A stretch of 64,000 bases of DNA from Mycolicibacterium moriokaense (GTDB taxonomy: Bacteria; Actinomycetota; Actinomycetes; Mycobacteriales; Mycobacteriaceae): positions 62,001 to 126,000 of the forward strand of contig NZ_QJJU01000016.1 in assembly GCF_003201655.1 (NCBI RefSeq), in the 5' to 3' direction. Position 1 is the first letter of the stretch. Each line of letters starts with the position of its first letter. The notes below the pieces were generated by a model that had not been told where the DNA came from, did no database searches, and was given only the letters and a program-made list of their open reading frames with translations. Shown piece after piece: positions 27,937 through 36,282 of this stretch. The translations under genes were made by a program, and so were the position numbers.

Positions 27937-29352
27937 TCAGTCCAAATCGTCGTGTGCCATCAGTCGGCGGGCCGCCTCGATGATGGAGCCCGACAACGAC
28001 GGGTATACAGACAGCGTCTGCGCCAAGTCGGTCACCGACAGATTGTTCTGCACCGCGAGCGCAATGGGCAGGATCAGCTCTGATGCGATGGGTGCGACGA
28101 CTACTCCACCGATCACGACGCCCGTCGCAGGCCGGCAGAAGATTTTCACGAAACCGAGGCGTAGCAGCGACATCTTCGCCCGGGCATTGGTGTTGAGCGG
28201 CAACATCAGGGTTCGCGCAGGCACGCTGCCGCTGTCGATTGCCGTCTGCGGAACCCCGACAGCCGCGATCTCGGGCCGGGTAAACACCGCCGCGGAGACG
28301 GTGCGCAGCCGGATCGGCGACACTCCCTCCCCCAGCGCGTGGTACATCGCGATGCGGCCCTGCATGGCCGCCACCGAGGCCAGTGGCAGCAGCCCCGTGC
28401 AGTCGCCCGCCGCATAGATCCCCGACGCCGTGGTCCGCGACACCCGATCCACCGTCAGATAGTTGCCAGGACCGAGCTCGATGCCGACCTTCTCCAGGCC
28501 AAGTCCCTCGGTGTTGGGCACAGAACCCACCGTCATCAGGGCATGGCTGCCTTCGACGGTCCGCCCGTCTGCCAAGCTCACCAACACGCCGTCCGCAGTC
28601 CGCGTCACCGAGTCGGCGCGGGCGTTCTTCACCAGCTTCACCCCGCGTTCGGCGAAGGCCTCCTCCAGAACCGCTGCTGCATCAGAGTCCTCGTGGGGCA
28701 GAATCTGGTCGCGGCTGGCCACCACGGTCACAGGCACACCAAGCTCGGTGTACGCGTTGCAGAACTCGGCACCCGTGACACCAGACCCGACGATGACAAG
28801 GTGTTCGGGCAGGTCGGTGAGGTCATAGAGCTGGCGCCAGTTCAGGATTCGGTCGCCGTCCGGCTTGGCGTTGAGCAGGACGCGTGGGCTGGCGCCGGTG
28901 GCGATCAGCACGACGTCGGCCTTGAGTACACCGACCTTGCCGTCGAACGTGGTGACCCTCACCCGGTGGTGGGCCATCCCGGACGTGTCGTCGACCAGCT
29001 CCCCTTTGCCGTGCACGACATTGACGCCCGCGTGGAGCAGCTGATGGCCGATGTCGGTCGACTGCGACTTGGCCAGCGTCTTGACGCGGTTGTGGATCTG
29101 GCCGAGCGAGATCTTGGCGTCCTCGATCGCGATGTCGAACCCTAGGCCCGCCGCACGGCGCAGCTCGGTGCGGACGCCGGTGGACGCGATGAACGTCTTG
29201 GACGGCACGCAGTCCCACAGCACACAGGCACCGCCAATGCCGTCGGAGTCGACGACGGTGACCTCGGCGACGTCTCGCCCGCGGGCCGCGGCCACCAGTG
29301 CCGCCTCATAGCCAGCGGGCCCACCGCCGATGATCACGATGCGGGTTGCCAC
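27937..29352 (-). CDS. lpdA: LpdA, flavoprotein NAD(P)H:quinone reductase
   Basis: A 471-residue pyridine nucleotide-disulfide oxidoreductase homologous to Rv3303c. It has the FAD motif GGGPAGYEA, a redox-type CVLWDC (C43, C48), the NAD motif VGSGVTGAEF and YAAGDCTG. The C-terminal His-Glu dyad of lipoamide dehydrogenases (HPTLSE) is replaced by YPSLSG, so dithiol chemistry is unlikely; the M. tuberculosis enzyme is an NAD(P)H quinone reductase. Start is GTG 29352 with TAGGTT (coding strand) at 29364-29359, six bases upstream, suggesting a leaderless mRNA. Divergent from the 29419 gene. Confidence 0.92.
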   Translation of the reverse strand: MATRIVIIGGGPAGYEAALVAAARGRDVAEVTVVDSDGIGGACVLWDCVPSKTFIASTGVRTELRRAAGLGFDIAIEDAKISLGQIHNRVKTLAKSQSTDIGHQLLHAGVNVVHGKGELVDDTSGMAHHRVRVTTFDGKVGVLKADVVLIATGASPRVLLNAKPDGDRILNWRQLYDLTDLPEHLVIVGSGVTGAEFCNAYTELGVPVTVVASRDQILPHEDSDAAAVLEEAFAERGVKLVKNARADSVTRTADGVLVSLADGRTVEGSHALMTVGSVPNTEGLGLEKVGIELGPGNYLTVDRVSRTTASGIYAAGDCTGLLPLASVAAMQGRIAMYHALGEGVSPIRLRTVSAAVFTRPEIAAVGVPQTAIDSGSVPARTLMLPLNTNARAKMSLLRLGFVKIFCRPATGVVIGGVVVAPIASELILPIALAVQNNLSVTDLAQTLSVYPSLSGSIIEAARRLMAHDDLD

Positions 29353-29418
29353 GGCCTTAACCTAGCCAAGCGTGGCGTTGATCGCCCAGCCAGTGGGCGA
29401 AGCTTTAGGCTTTCCCCC

Positions 29419-29892
29419 GTGCCGCTATACGCCGCCTACGGATCGAACATGCATCCGGAGCAGATGCTGGAGCGGGCTCCTCATTCCCCAATGGCGGGAA
29501 CGGGGTGGCTACACGGCTGGCGGTTGACCTTTGGCGGTGAGGACATCGGTTGGGACGGCGCGCTGGCCACCGTCGTCGAGGATCCGGCGTCGAAGGTCTT
29601 CGTCGTGCTCTACGACATGACCAGGGAAGACGAGAAGAACCTCGACCGCTGGGAAGGTTCAGAGCTGGGCGTCCACAAGAAGATCCGGTGCCGGGTGGAC
29701 CGCACGTCGTCGGACACCACCACCGATCCGGTGCTCGCCTGGCTGTACGTGATCGACGCGTGGGAGGGCGGCATACCGTCGGCCCGCTACCTCGGCGTCA
29801 TGGCCGATGCCGCCGAAATCGCTGGCGCCCCAACAGAATACGTGCACGATCTGCGCACCCGCCCAGCGCGCAACATCGGCCCCGGCACCTAG
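29419..29892 (+). CDS. Gamma-glutamylcyclotransferase-fold protein (Rv3304-like)
   Basis: A 157-residue GGCT-fold protein: the substrate loop YAAYGSNM at residues 4-11, then GWRLTFGG, VVLYDMTREDEKNLDRWEG and a Y-x-x-D tail. The fold often cleaves gamma-glutamyl amides to 5-oxoproline; the exact substrate is not evident. TAGGCT at 29406-29411, seven bases before the GTG, and no Shine-Dalgarno indicate a leaderless start. Confidence 0.87.
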   Translation: MPLYAAYGSNMHPEQMLERAPHSPMAGTGWLHGWRLTFGGEDIGWDGALATVVEDPASKVFVVLYDMTREDEKNLDRWEGSELGVHKKIRCRVDRTSSDTTTDPVLAWLYVIDAWEGGIPSARYLGVMADAAEIAGAPTEYVHDLRTRPARNIGPGT

Positions 29893-29893
29893 C

Positions 29894-30038
29894 CCAACTG
29901 CCGCGACCGTGCGTGTTTGTACGCCGACACGCCGCTAGTCGTGAGCATTTCACGCACCTTCACACCACTCGAGCGTGCGCAAAGTGCCCGCCTTTGTCGG
30001 CATGTCGCTGTGCAGACACGCACGCTCGCGGCAGTTGG
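29894..30038. repeat. Intergenic element with long inverted terminal arms
   Basis: Arms of 23 bp (29894-29916 and 30016-30038) are inverted complements with one mismatch, enclosing 99 bases. Inside are a second inverted pair GCCGACA/TGTCGGC and a small hairpin CGTGA-N5-TCACG. The element fills almost the whole gap between the convergent 29419 gene and amiA1. It may be a dispersed palindromic repeat, or a transcription terminator for both genes. Confidence 0.65.
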
Positions 30039-30041
30039 CAG

Positions 30042-31211
30042 CTAGAAGGCGGCGGCCTGGTCGACGATGTTGGTCAGCACGCGAACGCCCACCGGCATCG
30101 ACCGCTCGTCCAGGTCGAACGTCGGCTGATGCAGATCGAGCTGCGGGCCTCGACCCGTCCACACGCCCAGCCTCGCCATCGCACCGGGCACCTCCTCGAG
30201 ATACCAAGAGAAGTCCTCGCCGCCGCCGGACTGGCGGGTGTCGCACAGCACGTCGGAGCCGATCGCCTCGATCGCGTGGGTGAGGATGCGCGTTGAGATC
30301 TCCTCATTGACCACCGGCGGCACACCGCGGCGGTACTGCACGCTGTGCTCGATGCCCAGCGGCGCCAGAAGCGACGAAACGATCTCGCTCACAATCGATT
30401 CCAGTGTCAGCCAGGTCTCGCGGCTCGCGGTGCGTATGGTGCCCGCCAGCGTGCCGGACTGCGGGATCGCATTGGGGGCCACGCCTGCGTTGACCGCACC
30501 CCACACCATCACGGTGCTGTTGCGCGGGTCGATGCGGCGCGACAACACACCTGGCACACCGGTGATCAATGTGCCTAGCCCGTACACCAGGTCGCCGGTC
30601 AGATGCGGCCGCGACGTGTGCCCGCCGTGCGACTGCAGGGTGACCTCGATCTGATCGGCCGCCGACGTAATCGGTCCCGGCCGCACCGCCACCTTGCCGA
30701 CCGCCAACCGCGGGTCGCAGTGCAGCGCGAAGATCCGCGACACGCCCATCAGCGCACCGGCCGCGATCGCGTCGATCGCGCCGCCGGGCATCAGCTCCTC
30801 TGCGGCCTGGAAGATCAGCCGCACCCCGACCGGCAGTTCCGGCTCCGACGCCAGCGCCAGCGCCGCTCCGAGCAGGATCGCGGTGTGCGCGTCGTGGCCG
30901 CAGGCATGGCTGAGGTTGGGCACCACCGATGCGTACGACGCGCCGGTCCGCTCGGCCATCGGCAGTGCGTCCATATCGGCCCGCAGCGCGATCCGTGGCC
31001 CGTGTTCGGGTCCGAAGTCGCAGGTCAGCCCCGTCCCGCCGGGCAACACCTTGGGGTTGAGACCCGCGTCCGCCAACTGTGCGGCGACGAACTGGGTGGT
31101 CGCGAACTCCTGTCGGCCGAGCTCGGGGTGGGCGTGGATGTGCCTGCGCCACGCGATGAGGTCGTCGTAGTGGGCGTCCAACCACAGCTCTGTGGCATCG
31201 ACGATGCTCAT
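30042..31211 (-). CDS. amiA1: M20-family amidohydrolase AmiA1
   Basis: A 389-residue metallo-amidohydrolase of the M20D (hippurate hydrolase/IAA-amino acid hydrolase) group, same length as Rv3305c. Landmarks: RADMDALP (metal), HACGHDAHTA (metal His), AAEELMPGGA (catalytic Glu) and SGGGEDFSWYL with the last metal region. It hydrolyses N-acyl amino acids or peptide-like amides. The ATG at 31211 overlaps the amiB1 stop by four bases (ATGA), so the pair is co-translated. Confidence 0.93.
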   Translation of the reverse strand: MSIVDATELWLDAHYDDLIAWRRHIHAHPELGRQEFATTQFVAAQLADAGLNPKVLPGGTGLTCDFGPEHGPRIALRADMDALPMAERTGASYASVVPNLSHACGHDAHTAILLGAALALASEPELPVGVRLIFQAAEELMPGGAIDAIAAGALMGVSRIFALHCDPRLAVGKVAVRPGPITSAADQIEVTLQSHGGHTSRPHLTGDLVYGLGTLITGVPGVLSRRIDPRNSTVMVWGAVNAGVAPNAIPQSGTLAGTIRTASRETWLTLESIVSEIVSSLLAPLGIEHSVQYRRGVPPVVNEEISTRILTHAIEAIGSDVLCDTRQSGGGEDFSWYLEEVPGAMARLGVWTGRGPQLDLHQPTFDLDERSMPVGVRVLTNIVDQAAAF

Positions 31212-32389
31212 GACGCCCGCCTGGCCTGCAGTTCCAGCACCCGGTCCCGCTCGGCCGGTGTCTCGGCCAGGCTGACGACGGTGCGGGCCAGCATGATTGC
31301 GCCCTCCACGACGGCTTTGTCGGCGCTCGGCCCGACCGCCGCTGCCGCGAACCCCGGTTGGTGCACCGACGCGCCGTCCGCGTCGATGCCGACAATCGGG
31401 TGGATTCCCGGCATCACCTGGGTGATGTTGCCCATATCGGTGCTGCCCAGGGGCATCGCCGCTTCCACGTCCTTGCCGACCGGGGTCCTGCCCAGCCGGA
31501 CCATCTCGGCGCGGAAAGTGTCCGCCAGCCACTGGTCGGGAGCCAGCTCGTCGTACGGAGGCTCGGTCTCCCGGACGCGGTATTCACATCCTGTGGCCAC
31601 CGCACCGGCCAGGAAGCAGTCGGCCATTCTGCCTTCGAGCTCGCGCAGTGAGGCGGCGTCGTTGGCACGCATCGTGTAGTGCATCTCCGCGCGGGCGGGT
31701 ATGACGTTCGTGGCCTGGCCGCCGTCGGTGACGATGCCGTGCACCATCTGGCCGGGCATCAACTGCTGACGCAGCAGGCCGATGGCGACCTGTGCGACGG
31801 TGATGGCGTCGACGGCATTTATGCCCAGATACGGCGCGACGGCGGCATGCGCCTCTCGGCCCGAGTAGCCGACGGCGACCTGCGACAGCGCCAATGAGCG
31901 TGCTCGCGCGATGTCCAGCGGCCCGGGGTGCAGCATCACCGTGGCCGCAATGTCGTCGAACGTTCCTGCCTTGAGCAGCAACGCTTTTCCGCCGCCTGCC
32001 TCCTCGGCGGGAGTGCCGATCAGCACCACCGTCAGGCCCAACTCGTCGGCCACTTCCGCCAATGCCAGCGCCGTGCCGACGGCGGAGGCGGCGATGATGT
32101 TGTGGCCGCAGGCATGTCCGATGCCGGGCAATGCGTCGTACTCGGCGCAGATGCCCACGACAAGCGGGCCACTGCCGTAGTCGGCGCGGAATGCGGTGTC
32201 CAGGCCGCCGGGTGCGGCGGTCATCTCGAATCCGTACTCGGCGACCAGTGCCCGCGTCTTCGCGCAGCTGCGGTGTTCGGCGAACGCAAGTTCCGGCTCG
32301 GCGTGAATCGAGTGCGACAGCTCCACCAGATCGCCGCGGCGACGGTTGACGGCGTCTTCGACGCTTATCGACGCGGTGGCGGTGGGCAT
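31208..32389 (-). CDS. amiB1: M20-family amidohydrolase AmiB1
   Basis: A 393-residue paralogue of AmiA1 matching Rv3306c: CAEYDALPGIGHACGHN (metal loop), GTPAEEAGGGK (catalytic Glu) and GSTDMGNI with a metal ligand. The subgroup resembles p-aminobenzoyl-glutamate hydrolase/AmhX proteins. Upstream gene of the amiB1-amiA1 pair; divergent from punA with 56 bases between. Confidence 0.93.
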   Translation of the reverse strand: MPTATASISVEDAVNRRRGDLVELSHSIHAEPELAFAEHRSCAKTRALVAEYGFEMTAAPGGLDTAFRADYGSGPLVVGICAEYDALPGIGHACGHNIIAASAVGTALALAEVADELGLTVVLIGTPAEEAGGGKALLLKAGTFDDIAATVMLHPGPLDIARARSLALSQVAVGYSGREAHAAVAPYLGINAVDAITVAQVAIGLLRQQLMPGQMVHGIVTDGGQATNVIPARAEMHYTMRANDAASLRELEGRMADCFLAGAVATGCEYRVRETEPPYDELAPDQWLADTFRAEMVRLGRTPVGKDVEAAMPLGSTDMGNITQVMPGIHPIVGIDADGASVHQPGFAAAAVGPSADKAVVEGAIMLARTVVSLAETPAERDRVLELQARRAS

Positions 32390-32445
32390 CTCAGCAGTAT
32401 CTCACTGCACGCTGATGCGCTGCCTGCGAGCTAAGCTGCCGCACT

Positions 32446-33240
32446 GTGACCGAACCGGAGGCAGTGGCGCAGGACGCTGCCGACGCCATCCGCGATCGCA
32501 CGGGTGTCGATGAGCACGACGTCGCCGTCGTACTCGGATCCGGCTGGGCATCCGCCGTTTCGCAGCTTGGCGACCCCGTGGCCCTGCTGCCGATGGCCGA
32601 ACTGCCAGGCTTCACTCCGCCCAGCGCCGCGGGACACGGCGGCCAAGTGCTGTCGTTGCGGATCGGTGACCGACGTGTGCTGGTCTTCGTCGGCAGGATC
32701 CACGCCTACGAAGGCCACGAGTTGCGCCACGTCGTGCATCCGGTGCGGACGGCATACGCGGCAGGTGTGCACACCGTGGTGCTGACGAACGCGGCGGGCG
32801 GGCTTCGCGACGAGTATGCGGTCGGCCAGCCGGTGCTGATCAGTGACCATCTCAACTTGACAGCGCGATCACCGCTGGTCGGCGCCCAGTTCGTGGACCT
32901 CGTCGACGCCTACTCGCCGCGCTTGCGCGCAATCGCCCGCGAGATCGATCCGTCGTTGGCCGAGGGCGTGTACGCCGGGCTGCCCGGGCCGCACTACGAG
33001 ACGCCTGCCGAGATCAGGATGCTGCGCACACTTGGCGCGGACCTGGTTGGCATGTCCACCGTGCACGAGACCATTGCCGCGCGGGCGGCAGGTGTACAGG
33101 TGCTGGCCGTATCGCTGGTGACGAACCTGGCGGCGGGCATGACCGGCAAGCCGCTGAGCCACGACGAGGTGCTGGAGGCGGGCCGTCAGTCCGCGACGCG
33201 GATGGGCTCCCTGCTCGCAATGGTGATCGCGCGAGTCTGA
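32446..33240 (+). CDS. punA: Purine nucleoside phosphorylase
   Basis: A 264-residue trimeric-type PNP (Rv3307, called deoD/punA): VVLGSGW phosphate loop, GRIHAYEGH, TNAAGGL, GPHYETPAEIRML with the purine-binding Glu, and GMSTVHE. It splits inosine and guanosine (and deoxy forms) to base and pentose-1-phosphate, which pmmB may further isomerise. Start GTG 32446 with TAAGCT at 32432-32437, eight bases upstream and no Shine-Dalgarno. Confidence 0.95.
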   Translation: MTEPEAVAQDAADAIRDRTGVDEHDVAVVLGSGWASAVSQLGDPVALLPMAELPGFTPPSAAGHGGQVLSLRIGDRRVLVFVGRIHAYEGHELRHVVHPVRTAYAAGVHTVVLTNAAGGLRDEYAVGQPVLISDHLNLTARSPLVGAQFVDLVDAYSPRLRAIAREIDPSLAEGVYAGLPGPHYETPAEIRMLRTLGADLVGMSTVHETIAARAAGVQVLAVSLVTNLAAGMTGKPLSHDEVLEAGRQSATRMGSLLAMVIARV

Positions 33241-33515
33241 CGGCCGACCCGCTCGCTGATCCGCACCACAGCGCGGGCCATCAGCGGCGCCGCGAACAGC
33301 ATCAGAGCATCAGGAGGATGCGCACCACCTGCGCCGCGATGATGAACGTCACGTTGGACCCGGTTTCGACAGCGGTCGCGAGCACGGCGTACACACCGCC
33401 TGGGCTGGTGGCGAGGTAACCCTCCAGTGGGGTCAGCCCGGCGAAGTGCGCCAGCAGCATGCCTAGGCTTGCCGTCGCAACGCCGAGCACGACGAAGCTC
33501 ATCGAGATCACGACC
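33241..33515 (-). pseudogene. Remnant of an AbrB-family membrane transporter gene
   Basis: The minus strand encodes the last 70-90 residues of an AbrB (ammonia monooxygenase-like) transporter: FVVLGVATASLG, LTPLEGYLATSPGGVYAVLA, then NVTFIIAAQVVRILLML. The frame stops at 33302, but shifting after the tandem repeat at 33298-33313 continues it with LFAAPLMARAVVRI, as expected for the family C-terminus. Intact members have about 350 residues; the first three quarters are missing. It cannot make a working transporter. Confidence 0.75.
33298..33313. repeat. 8-bp tandem duplication causing a frameshift
   Basis: AGCATCAG occurs twice in direct tandem (33298-33305, 33306-33313). Removing one copy restores the reading frame of the AbrB remnant on the minus strand across this point. 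Confidence 0.85.
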
Positions 33516-33683
33516 GCCGGCACCGCGCTACTCGAGGCCGACCGTGCCGAGCGCGATGCCTGGCTGCACGCAACCATGCGCGACAACCTGACCCCGCTGG
33601 AATTCGACCTGTTGATGCTCGTCGCGCCGGTGCTCCGCAAGCTCGCCTACACCGACGCGGCAGCGGGCACACTGGCTGTGTGA
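33495..33683 (+). pseudogene. 3' remnant of a MarR-family regulator gene
   Basis: The plus strand encodes about 60 residues typical of the end of a MarR protein (wing end and dimerisation helices): EITTAGTALLEADRAERDAW, then LTPLEFDLLMLVAPVLRKLA. The DNA-recognition part is absent. In this frame the sequence runs back to ATG 33459, but the upstream codons match nothing and lie over the AbrB remnant. The stop overlaps the pmmB start (GTGA), indicating that an intact marR was once translationally coupled to pmmB. Confidence 0.72.
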
Positions 33684-35314
33684 CTTCGTCGCGGACCGGG
33701 GTGGCCGCACAGGAGTGGATCTCTCACGACCCCGATCCACATACCGCCGCCGAGCTGTCAGCGCTCAGCGAGGATGAGCTCCACGAGCGGTTCTCCCAAC
33801 CGCTGACGTTTGGGACGGCCGGTCTGCGTGGGCCCCTGCGCGGCGGGCCGAACGGGATGAACCTAGCCGTCGTCCTGCGCACGACTTGGGCCGTCGCCAA
33901 GGTCCTCACGGACCGTGGCCTGGCCGGACAGCTTGTTGTGGTCGGCAGGGACACCCGCCATGGATCCGAGCAGTTCGCATTCGCTGCAGCGGAAGTCATT
34001 GCCGCCCAGGGCTTTCCCGTCCTGCTGATGTTCGCCGCAGCGCCGACGCCCGTGGTGGCGTTCACCGTGCGCCACAACAGTGCAGCCGCAGGAATCCAGA
34101 TCACCGCGTCGCACAACCCGCCGTCCGACAACGGCTACAAGGTCTACTTCGAAGGCGGCTTCCCGATCGTTCCACCCGTCGACCAAGAGATCGAACGTGC
34201 CGTCGCAGATGCCCCACATGCCGACGAAATCCCTCGCCAGCCCGTCAAACCCGCTGGCGTCGAGGAGATTCAGCGCTACATCGATCGTGCGGCGCACGTC
34301 CGACACACGCACGGGTCTGCGCGGGTGGCGCTGACGCCGTTGCACGGGGTTGGCGGGGAGTTCGCGATGGACGCCCTGACGCGCGCAGGGATCACCGACG
34401 TACACGTCGTCGAGAGCCAGTTCGCGCCCGACCCCGACTTCCCGACGGTGGCCTTCCCCAACCCCGAGGAGCCCCGAGCGGTAGACGCGCTGCTGGACCT
34501 GGCCGCCGACGTCGACGCCGAGATCGCCGTCGCGCTCGACCCCGATGCCGACCGCTGCGCGATCGGGGTGCCGACGCGAGACGGCTGGCGCATGCTCTCG
34601 GGCGACCAAACTGGTTGGCTGCTGGGTGATTACATCCTTTCGCAACTCGAGCCTGGTCCCGTCACGGAGGCGACCGTGGTGGCCAGCACTGTGGTGTCGT
34701 CGCGCATGCTGGCCTCCATCGCCAAGGACCACGGCGCTCAGCATGTCGAGACGCTCACCGGGTTCAAGTGGCTTTCACGAGCCGACGCCGGCCTGCCCGG
34801 CTGCACGCTGGTCTATGCCTACGAAGAGGCGGTTGGCCATTGCGTCGATCCCGCGGCGGTCCGCGATAAGGACGGCATCAGCGCAGCCGTGCTGGCCTGC
34901 GATCTGGTTGTCGCGCTGCGGAATCGGGGCCGCACCGTGCTGGATGCACTCGACGACCTCGCCCTGCGCCACGGTGTGCACACCACGACGGCGGTGTCGC
35001 GACGTGTCGCCGACGCCGACGAGGCCAACGCGGTCATGGCGCGACTGCGCGCGACGCCGCCGGATCGGTTGGCCGGTTTCGGGGTGACGGCGACCGATCT
35101 GCTGCTGGAGCCTGAGCAGCAGACTGACGCGCTGATCTTCTTCGGCCGCGACGACGACGATTGGGTCCGGATGGTGGTGCGGCCCTCGGGTACTGAGCCA
35201 AAAGTCAAGTGCTATATAGAGGTTCGGTGCGCGATCGTCGGCGGTCTCGGGGTCACTCAGGCCAAGGCGCACGCGGTTCAGGACGAGCTGGTCGGCGTCG
35301 CGCAACGTTTCTAG
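33680..35314 (+). CDS. pmmB: Phosphomannomutase/phosphopentomutase-type PmmB
   Basis: A 544-residue alpha-D-phosphohexomutase family protein (Rv3308): TFGTAGLRGP near 43, the phosphoserine loop TASHNP with S144, the metal loop DPDADR (D287, D289, D291), and RPSGTEPK near the C-terminus. Subgroup and position after punA suggest it may isomerise pentose-1-phosphates from nucleoside cleavage as well as hexose phosphates. Start GTG 33680 overlaps the end of the MarR remnant. Confidence 0.93.
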   Translation: MTSSRTGVAAQEWISHDPDPHTAAELSALSEDELHERFSQPLTFGTAGLRGPLRGGPNGMNLAVVLRTTWAVAKVLTDRGLAGQLVVVGRDTRHGSEQFAFAAAEVIAAQGFPVLLMFAAAPTPVVAFTVRHNSAAAGIQITASHNPPSDNGYKVYFEGGFPIVPPVDQEIERAVADAPHADEIPRQPVKPAGVEEIQRYIDRAAHVRHTHGSARVALTPLHGVGGEFAMDALTRAGITDVHVVESQFAPDPDFPTVAFPNPEEPRAVDALLDLAADVDAEIAVALDPDADRCAIGVPTRDGWRMLSGDQTGWLLGDYILSQLEPGPVTEATVVASTVVSSRMLASIAKDHGAQHVETLTGFKWLSRADAGLPGCTLVYAYEEAVGHCVDPAAVRDKDGISAAVLACDLVVALRNRGRTVLDALDDLALRHGVHTTTAVSRRVADADEANAVMARLRATPPDRLAGFGVTATDLLLEPEQQTDALIFFGRDDDDWVRMVVRPSGTEPKVKCYIEVRCAIVGGLGVTQAKAHAVQDELVGVAQRF

Positions 35315-35934
35315 CGCGGCCCGAACTGTCGGTCACCGGCGTCGCCGAGACCGGGCACGATATAGGCTCTCTCGTCGAGACCCTCGTCAATGGTCGCGGT
35401 GTACAGCCGCAGATTGGGTGCCACCTTCTCCAGTGCCGCGATGCCCTCCGGTACGGCGACCACACAAATCGCAGTAATGTCAACGGCATTGCGCGAGTGC
35501 AGCAATCCTATCGTGAGGGCCATCGACCCACCGGTCGCCAGCATCGGGTCGAGCACCATCACCGGCTGCGTGCTCAGGTCCTCAGGCAGCGACTCCAAAT
35601 ACGGTGTGGGCTTAAATGTTTCCTCGTTGCGGGCCATGCCGATGAACCCGACGCGGGCCTCGGGAATCAACGCGTGCGCCTGATCGACCATGCCAAGCCC
35701 GGCGCGCAGCACCGGCACCAGCAGCGGCGGGTTGGCCAACCGTGATCCGGTCGTCGCGGCCAGCGGTGTACGCACCGGGACGGTTTCGCACGCGGCGTCA
35801 CGCGTCGCCTCGTAGACCAACATCAGGGTCAGGTCGCGCAGTGCGGCGCGGAACGCCGCATTGTCGGTGCGCTCGTCACGCAGCGTGGTCAGCCGCGCGG
35901 CGGCCAGTGGGTGCTCGACGACCCGCACATCCAT
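35311..35934 (-). CDS. upp: Uracil phosphoribosyltransferase
   Basis: A 207-residue UPRTase (Rv3309c): the PRPP loop VLDPMLATGGSM, the RAGLGM segment and the C-terminal GLGDAGDR uracil-binding loop. It makes UMP from uracil and PRPP. TAAGGT (coding strand, 35946-35941) lies six bases before the ATG, so the mRNA is probably leaderless. The 3' end overlaps pmmB by four bases. Confidence 0.96.
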   Translation of the reverse strand: MDVRVVEHPLAAARLTTLRDERTDNAAFRAALRDLTLMLVYEATRDAACETVPVRTPLAATTGSRLANPPLLVPVLRAGLGMVDQAHALIPEARVGFIGMARNEETFKPTPYLESLPEDLSTQPVMVLDPMLATGGSMALTIGLLHSRNAVDITAICVVAVPEGIAALEKVAPNLRLYTATIDEGLDERAYIVPGLGDAGDRQFGPR

Positions 35935-35983
35935 GGGCCGACCTTAGTGGAACCGAACGGTCGCCGTGGCCGTCCTAACACCC

Positions 35984-36280
35984 ATGTTCGCCGATACCGA
36001 CGCCATTCGCGCCTTCGGCGCCGCCAACTCGACCCAGGCGACCGATCTCGCTGCTGTCGCGGCCGCCTTGTCGTCCATGCCGGGTCCTGCGGCGTGCGCG
36101 ATGCTGGGTCCCGTCGGCACCCGCTTCCTGGCCGCGTTGACCGACGCGGTAGGGCAGGGGTCCCGAGCGGTAGTGATGCTGAGCGACCGCGTGAACGCAG
36201 GACACCTCACTGCTTATGCATCGGCGGGGGCATACGAGGACGCCGACCACCACCTCGGCGCCGCGGTCTCGAGGCTCTAG
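35984..36280 (+). CDS. ESX-type small secreted substrate (EspC/DUF2580-like)
   Basis: A 98-residue Ala-rich helical protein with a likely helix-turn-helix layout and no Sec signal. Near the C-terminus YEDAD (Y84-D88) fits the YxxxD/E signal of type VII secretion substrates, placed after the second helix (VNAGHLTAYASAGAYEDAD). I chose ATG 35984 over GTG 35966 since the family N-terminus (MFADTDAIRAFGAA) begins there. It is two bases upstream of the NlpC/P60 gene, so the two are probably a co-exported pair. Assignment is by motif and size, not by a database match. Confidence 0.7.
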   Translation: MFADTDAIRAFGAANSTQATDLAAVAAALSSMPGPAACAMLGPVGTRFLAALTDAVGQGSRAVVMLSDRVNAGHLTAYASAGAYEDADHHLGAAVSRL

Positions 36281-36282
36281 GC

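Noticed and set aside
27937..29352. Calling lpdA a lipoamide dehydrogenase
   Set aside because: The essential C-terminal His-Glu dyad is missing.
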